Positions 31,783-35,800 of a DNA stretch of 35,800 nucleotides are shown here, piece after piece (within the stretch, counting starts at the first letter, position 1; each line of letters opens with the position of its first letter). The stretch is from Actinomycetes bacterium. Its GTDB lineage: Bacteria; Actinomycetota; Acidimicrobiia; Acidimicrobiales; Acidimicrobiaceae. The stretch covers positions 1 through 35,800 of the forward strand of contig JAJYHJ010000048.1 of NCBI GenBank assembly GCA_021784785.1. Direction: 5' to 3'. The position numbers and the translations under genes were made by a program. The notes beneath the pieces were generated by a model. The model saw nothing but the letters and a program-made list of their open reading frames with translations, searched no databases and was not told the origin of the DNA.

Positions 31783-33075
31783 ATGACAACTACATATGAT
31801 CCATATCACCCTAAGTATCTAATCGAGAGTGATCTGAGAGAAGAGCTTACCCGAGTCTTTGACCTCTGTCATGGGTGCAGGATGTGTCTAAACTACTGCG
31901 GGTCATTCCCTTTGCTCTTTGACGCAGTAGACGCTAATGACGGAGACGTTGAGAAGTTGACCGACGCTGAACAAGACGCTGTTGTAGATGAGTGCTTTCA
32001 GTGTAAGATATGTTACGTCAAATGTCCGTATATACCTCCGCATGAGTGGAACTTAGACTTTCCTCGTCTGATGATGCGGGCTAATGCAGTAAAGACAAAG
32101 AGCGGCAAGAAGCCGACACTTGAGTATGTGACTGATCAAGTAATGGCGAGAACTGATCTTATTGGAACGATCTCTTGCGCTTTAGCTCCTATCAGTAACA
32201 AACTTATTGGTGATAATAGTGGTTTAGTTCGCAAATCTATGGAGCGTTTTGGCGGCGTTTCGTCAAAACGCCTACTGCCCCCTTATGCCAAGATGCGTTT
32301 CAAACGGTGGTTCAATACAAGAATGAGGCCCTTTATAGAAAATAGAAGGGCCAAAGTTAGTGTATACCCGACGTGTTTTATCGACTATATGGCACCTGAG
32401 ATAGGCAAGGACTTAGTTCAAGTCTATGAGCACAACGGAGTTGAATGTTCGTTGCCAATGGGTGTGAAGTGTTGCGGAGCTCCGTGGCTTCATGAAGGAA
32501 ATATCGAAGAATTTAAAAAGGTGGCTAAGAGAAATGTAGTCGCTCTAAAAGAGGTTATCAAAGAAGATAAAGATATCGTTATTGCCCAGCCAACCTGTGC
32601 ATATGTTGTGAAGAAGGATTATCCGATATATCTAGAGGGAGAAGACGCGAAGGAGGTGAGCGCGAGAACCTACGATGCATGTGAATATCTTTATATGGTT
32701 CACAAGAAAAAGGGTGGTTTAAAGACAGACTTTACTGGTGAGGTGCCCTCAAAGATTACCTACCATTCGGCTTGCCATCTACAGGCTCAAAATGTGGGAA
32801 TAAAAGGCAGAGATTTACTGAAACTCATGGGCGCGAAAGTGACACTTGTTGCTAAGTGCTCTGGAATAGACGGTACGTGGGGTTATCGCAAAGAAAACTA
32901 CGACTCTTCAAAAAAGATCTCTAAAGCTTTGGGTTCCGCCCTCAAAAAGACAGACTCCGATGTATTTGTTGGAGACTGCCATCTAGCCAACACTGCCATC
33001 TATGAAGAGACGCTTCAACGATCTGAGCACCCTCTTTCAATTTTGGCTCGTGGCTATGGTATTGCCAAGGAGTAA
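31783..33075 (+). CDS. Rubrerythrin-associated (Fe-S)-binding oxidoreductase, HdrD/GlpC-like
   Basis: About 430 residues, related to COG0247 (heterodisulfide reductase D, GlpC, glycolate oxidase FeS subunit). Two [4Fe-4S] motifs lie near the N-terminus: Cys29/32/35/39 (CHGCRMCLNYC) and Cys71/74/77/81 (CFQCKICYVKCP). Two CCG-type modules follow: Cys198 with Cys230-Cys231-Gly, and Cys331 with Cys359-Ser-Gly, the second having Ser in place of one Cys. No membrane segment is seen. ATG 31783 is chosen because GGAGG lies five bases upstream; the open frame begins at 31726 inside the hairpin. Position between rubrerythrin and DUF3501 suggests it feeds electrons to rubrerythrin; this is inference. 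Confidence 0.88.
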   Translation: MTTTYDPYHPKYLIESDLREELTRVFDLCHGCRMCLNYCGSFPLLFDAVDANDGDVEKLTDAEQDAVVDECFQCKICYVKCPYIPPHEWNLDFPRLMMRANAVKTKSGKKPTLEYVTDQVMARTDLIGTISCALAPISNKLIGDNSGLVRKSMERFGGVSSKRLLPPYAKMRFKRWFNTRMRPFIENRRAKVSVYPTCFIDYMAPEIGKDLVQVYEHNGVECSLPMGVKCCGAPWLHEGNIEEFKKVAKRNVVALKEVIKEDKDIVIAQPTCAYVVKKDYPIYLEGEDAKEVSARTYDACEYLYMVHKKKGGLKTDFTGEVPSKITYHSACHLQAQNVGIKGRDLLKLMGAKVTLVAKCSGIDGTWGYRKENYDSSKKISKALGSALKKTDSDVFVGDCHLANTAIYEETLQRSEHPLSILARGYGIAKE

Positions 33076-33132
33076 ACCGCAACTCCGATGGGAGGTCTTT
33101 GTGGAGGTTTTAATAGTGGAAGGATCTAGAAC

Positions 33133-33723
33133 GTGACAAGCAATGTGATTGAGTTGGATGAGATCGAAGACCTTAGGACGTATGAGCGACATCGCAAGGA
33201 GATGAAGACGGAGATGATCGAGTATCGACGTCTCCGAAGAGTAGCTCTCGGTGAGATTATGTCCATAACCTTTGAGAATAAAAAGACGATAAAGTACCAG
33301 ATACAAGAGATGGCTCGAGCGGAGAGAATGAGCTCTGATGAACAGATAAGATCAGAGATCTTGGCGTACGGAAACCTTATTCCAGAGCCGGGTCAGCTCG
33401 TTGGGACGTTGTTTATAGAGCTGACTAGTAGATCTGAACTTATGCATTGGCTGCCGATATTGACTGGAGTTGAGAGATGCCTTTGGCTCGATACTCCATC
33501 AGGCAGTTTTCAATCCTACCCGGAGGCGGATCACGCAGCTCAACTCACTCGAGCCGACATTACACCCTCGGTTCATTACTTGAAGTTTGATCTCGACATC
33601 CAAACCCCGGAGACCTTTATCAACTCTCCGATCTCAGTGAGGGTAGCTCATGAGAACTACGAGGCATCCGCATACCTAAGTGAGGAGTTGAAGCGGTCTT
33701 TGACCATGGATTGGCAGTCCTGA
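33133..33723 (+). CDS. DUF3501 family protein
   Basis: Soluble protein of 196 residues. The family pattern is clear: LDEIEDLRTYERHRKEMK, then RRVALGEIMSITFENKKT with IKYQIQEMARAERM, and a C-terminal barrel-like half (VHYLKFDLDI). No cofactor motif and few Cys residues are seen. DUF3501 genes are commonly found next to rubrerythrin and a CCG-type FeS protein, as here, but the biochemical role is unknown. GTG 33133 has GGAAGGA about eight bases upstream. It lies 57 bases after the FeS gene and is probably the last gene of the module. Confidence 0.88.
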   Translation: MTSNVIELDEIEDLRTYERHRKEMKTEMIEYRRLRRVALGEIMSITFENKKTIKYQIQEMARAERMSSDEQIRSEILAYGNLIPEPGQLVGTLFIELTSRSELMHWLPILTGVERCLWLDTPSGSFQSYPEADHAAQLTRADITPSVHYLKFDLDIQTPETFINSPISVRVAHENYEASAYLSEELKRSLTMDWQS

Positions 33724-33794
33724 CTTAGTCAAAGAAGGACGTGTTGGCTATCATGGTCCTTGTGTATTCTTAGGACCAGCAGATGAGGTGAAAG

Positions 33795-34970
33795 GTGAAC
33801 TTCGATCTTAGTGAGGAGCTGCGTCAGCTTCAGTTAACCGTGAGAAAGCTATGTCAGGAGAAGGTGGCTCCAAGAGCCCGGGAGATCGACACGTCGGGAG
33901 AGTATCCACAAGATATCTTCGATCTGCTCAAGAGTTCTCAGATGCTAGGACTTTGTATTCCAGAGACCTACGGTGGTTCCGGTGCTGGGATTCTTGGACT
34001 CACGATCGCCATAGAGGAGGTAGCAAAGTACTCAAATACTATAGCTCTGATGCTTTTGCTCACGAGACTCCCAACTGGACCAATTATGATCGCTGGATCA
34101 GAGGATCAGAAGGTGAAGTATCTCCCTCCAATCGCCAACGGCAGCCAGAGGGCTTCGTTTGCGCTATCAGAGCCTCAGGCCGGTTCCGATGTGGCTGGAA
34201 TGAGAACAAGAGCGGTGCCGGATCCGAAAGTTCCAGGGGGGTGGATTCTTTCAGGAACGAAATGTTGGATATCTGGAGTAGTTCAGGCCGACTGGTTCAC
34301 GGTTTTTGCAAAGACGGGCGATCCAAGCTCAAGAGATCATTCTTCGATTACCGCCTTCATAGTGGAGCGAGATTTCGAGGGAGTGAGCGTTCCAAGGGTA
34401 GACAAGAAGATGGGGGTTCACGGAATCGACACCGGGGAGTTGCACCTAGATGAAGTTCATGTTCCACCGGAGAACGTGATCGGTGAGGTGGGAGGTTTTC
34501 GTTTAGCAATGCTGGGACTGAACTCAATGCGACCCATCGTAGCAGCGAGGGGAGTCGGATTGGCGGAGGGTGCTTTGATGTATGCGGTAGAGTATGTCAA
34601 AGCTCGTGAGGCGTTTAATCAGACGATAGCGGACTTCCAAGGAATCCAGTGGGAGGTAGCAAAGATGGCCACAGAGATCGAAGCTGCACGCCTTTTAACC
34701 TACAGAGCGGCTTGGTTGGCTGATCAAGGAAAGTTTACCAAAGAGTGGGTTCCCTATCTATCGATGTCCAAGTACTACGCGACAGAACTGGCGGTGAAAG
34801 CATCGTCGCTAGCTGTGCAACTTCTCGGTGCCGCGGGGTATATGGAGGACCATCCGACAGAACTCTACTATAGAGATGCCAAGCAACTTACGATCGTAGA
34901 GGGAAGCACCCAAGTGCAGTTGGGACTCATAGGAAAGGCAGTCGTGCATCACGATATTTGGTGGAACTAG
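33795..34970 (+). CDS. Acyl-CoA dehydrogenase
   Basis: FAD enzyme of 391 residues that introduces the alpha-beta double bond in acyl-CoA. The signature ALSEPQAGSDVAGMRT lies at about 125-140 and the C-terminal VEGSTQVQLGLIGKAV carries the expected catalytic Glu (VEGS for the usual YEGT). AAGYMEDHPTELYYRD is also typical. Chain-length preference cannot be told. GTG 33795 follows GAGG with six-base spacing. It lies 71 bases after DUF3501 and may be read through from it, but functionally it looks unrelated. A hairpin follows the stop. Confidence 0.93.
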   Translation: MNFDLSEELRQLQLTVRKLCQEKVAPRAREIDTSGEYPQDIFDLLKSSQMLGLCIPETYGGSGAGILGLTIAIEEVAKYSNTIALMLLLTRLPTGPIMIAGSEDQKVKYLPPIANGSQRASFALSEPQAGSDVAGMRTRAVPDPKVPGGWILSGTKCWISGVVQADWFTVFAKTGDPSSRDHSSITAFIVERDFEGVSVPRVDKKMGVHGIDTGELHLDEVHVPPENVIGEVGGFRLAMLGLNSMRPIVAARGVGLAEGALMYAVEYVKAREAFNQTIADFQGIQWEVAKMATEIEAARLLTYRAAWLADQGKFTKEWVPYLSMSKYYATELAVKASSLAVQLLGAAGYMEDHPTELYYRDAKQLTIVEGSTQVQLGLIGKAVVHHDIWWN

Positions 34971-35002
34971 AACCGAGAAGTCTTACGATTTGGAGTAGAA
35001 AT

Positions 35003-35032
35003 AGTAGAGGGAGTTAGAGGACTCCCTCTACT
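35003..35032 (+). terminator. 12-bp hairpin after the acyl-CoA dehydrogenase gene
   Basis: AGTAGAGGGAGT (35003-35014), loop TAGAGG and ACTCCCTCTACT (35021-35032) form a perfect 12-bp stem 33 bases after the stop codon. The following bases are TGAGTATC, without a T-tract, so termination may need help, but the location suits a transcript end. Confidence 0.6.
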
Positions 35033-35364
35033 TGAGTATCCATGACTGATTTCTCTGTCAGAGTTCTAAAATCGGCAATTTCAAATGGATCGTGTGAGAA
35101 GAAGAATCCCCTTTACGTCTCCGCTATTCCCGGGGCGTATCAGTTGATAAGTGTTCTAGCTAAAACGATACTTGACTTACGGATAACGTAGAGGAATCTA
35201 TCACATCCATCACCTATTTCCCGGTATTACTACCATTAGAGGTAAGTTGACACCTAAGAATCGGAAGCCGTCAGTTGTACCGCAACATCTTTCCCAATAG
35301 GTTCTAAGCATCTGAGTACCTTGAATATGGCGATCCCCGAGGCTAAAGCGCCAGACGTTTACCG

Positions 35365-35396
35365 GGTAAAGTTAAGATCACGATCGTAACTTTACC
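35365..35396 (-). terminator. Hairpin downstream of the DUF4232-like gene
   Basis: GGTAAAGTTA (35365-35374) and TAACTTTACC (35387-35396) form a perfect 10-bp stem around a 12-base loop containing CGATCG. It lies about 60 bases past the stop of the minus-strand gene. No T-tract follows on either strand, so it is a weak terminator candidate. Confidence 0.45.
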
Positions 35397-35454
35397 ATAT
35401 GCACAACAGGCCAACCCTTCGTCAAAGGCTCAAGATCTCTGATATCCATAGGAC

Positions 35455-35800
35455 TTATGAAATAAAATTATCTTGTGCAAAATCCGTCGGCAACCAAGCA
35501 CTGTTAGCTATGAACGTACTTGAGGTGGCGACCGCCGATACGCCTAAACCTTCAATGCTTAAGTTGCATATATAGGTGTTTCCAACCCATGTCTGACTAT
35601 TGGGTCGAGGTTGAAGCGTAAGGGAAAGTTGTGTGTAGCTGTTTGGTGGGTAACTCTTGACACTTGTTGGCAAAGCACACCCTTGTGTGATTCCGTTGGA
35701 GACCGAGGCAGTCCCCCAACCAACGTAGAAGTAGGCGTTAGTACCTGGTGTGAGAGTAACAAGATTTGGACCTGGGTCGTATGCGATAGGGTTATCTCCT
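35455..35800 (-). CDS. Secreted DUF4232-like protein, C-terminal part (runs off the window)
   Basis: The frame is open from the right edge to a TAA at 35455-35457, giving the last 115 residues only. VTLTPGTNAYFYVGWG, then GCALPTSVKSYPPNSYTQLS, and YICNLSIEGLGVSAV follow the DUF4232 pattern: a Pro-Gly turn before a beta strand ending in Trp, a pair of Cys that probably form a disulfide, and a Tyr-Pro-Pro motif. Such proteins are exported and common in actinobacteria; their function is unknown. The start, signal peptide and any lipobox lie outside the window. The assignment rests on pattern only, so it is moderate. Confidence 0.6.
   Translation of the reverse strand, partial: GDNPIAYDPGPNLVTLTPGTNAYFYVGWGTASVSNGITQGCALPTSVKSYPPNSYTQLSLTLQPRPNSQTWVGNTYICNLSIEGLGVSAVATSSTFIANSAWLPTDFAQDNFIS

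Larger units (their letters stand above)
34971..35454. other. Intergenic region with two hairpins
   Basis: About 480 bases between two converging genes. Apart from the two inverted repeats listed separately, I see no gene, RNA or promoter here. Confidence 0.45.

Noticed and set aside
33851-34453. 200-codon plus-strand frame inside the acyl-CoA dehydrogenase gene
   Set aside because: Arg/Ser/Gly-rich translation of the alternate frame of a clear ACAD gene, with no independent signal.

Overview
The window looks like a chromosomal segment of a moderate-GC actinobacterium. The signs are a LexA box of the actinobacterial/Firmicute type (TCGAAC-N4-GTTCGA), frequent GTG/TTG starts, several apparently leaderless start codons, an A-type RNase P RNA, and PRC-MgtE_N-CBS and DUF4232-like proteins. 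An Acidimicrobiia-type organism would fit, but this is inferred from gene style and no marker in the window proves it. Most of the segment is housekeeping and stress genes. The only mobile DNA seen is a decayed IS200/IS605 transposase at the left edge. No tRNA, 5S/16S/23S rRNA, CRISPR array or prophage was found.

Layout. 1-460: IS200/IS605 tnpA remnant. 528-3717: error-prone polymerase DnaE2 behind a LexA box. 3718-4490: non-coding. 4491-8313: dxs, then a GT-C-like membrane protein whose N-terminus has no ordinary start codon. 8617-13351: quinone-oxidoreductase-like MDR enzyme, HMCES/YedK abasic-site protein, MFS exporter, and an EAL-domain protein with altered catalytic motifs. 13543-17958: metal-transport block with a small membrane protein, an FTR1/COG4280-like protein, a divergent NRAMP-related transporter behind a structured leader, and a convergent soluble PRC-MgtE_N-CBS protein. 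18159-21506: ICMT-like methyltransferase, queC, ornithine carbamoyltransferase and ygiD. 21530-22423: marR and rnpB. 22560-24749: small membrane protein, a predicted three-way-junction RNA, an ECF sigma factor with a Ser/Thr/Pro-rich membrane partner, and a strong terminator. 24801-27347: purK-purE and a DUF805 protein. 27499-30677: glpD-glpK. 30781-33723: perR, rubrerythrin, double-[4Fe-4S]/CCG oxidoreductase, DUF3501. 33795-34970: acyl-CoA dehydrogenase. 35455 to the right edge: C-terminus of a DUF4232-like secreted protein.

How the genes work together. The perR-rbr-FeS-DUF3501 block reads as one peroxide-defence module: a PerR-type sensor, the peroxidase, a probable electron-delivery protein and a conserved partner of unknown role. 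A hairpin separates rubrerythrin from the FeS gene. dnaE2 and the HMCES protein are both DNA-damage functions, but only dnaE2 shows a LexA box. The NRAMP-related transporter and the MgtE-type sensor without a channel sit tail to tail and may form a two-part Mg/Mn system. purK and purE overlap, and glpD and glpK lie 8 bases apart. The items most worth a second look are the NRAMP/MgtE_N pair with its leader, the three-way-junction RNA before the ECF sigma gene, the peroxide module, and the missing start codon of the membrane protein.
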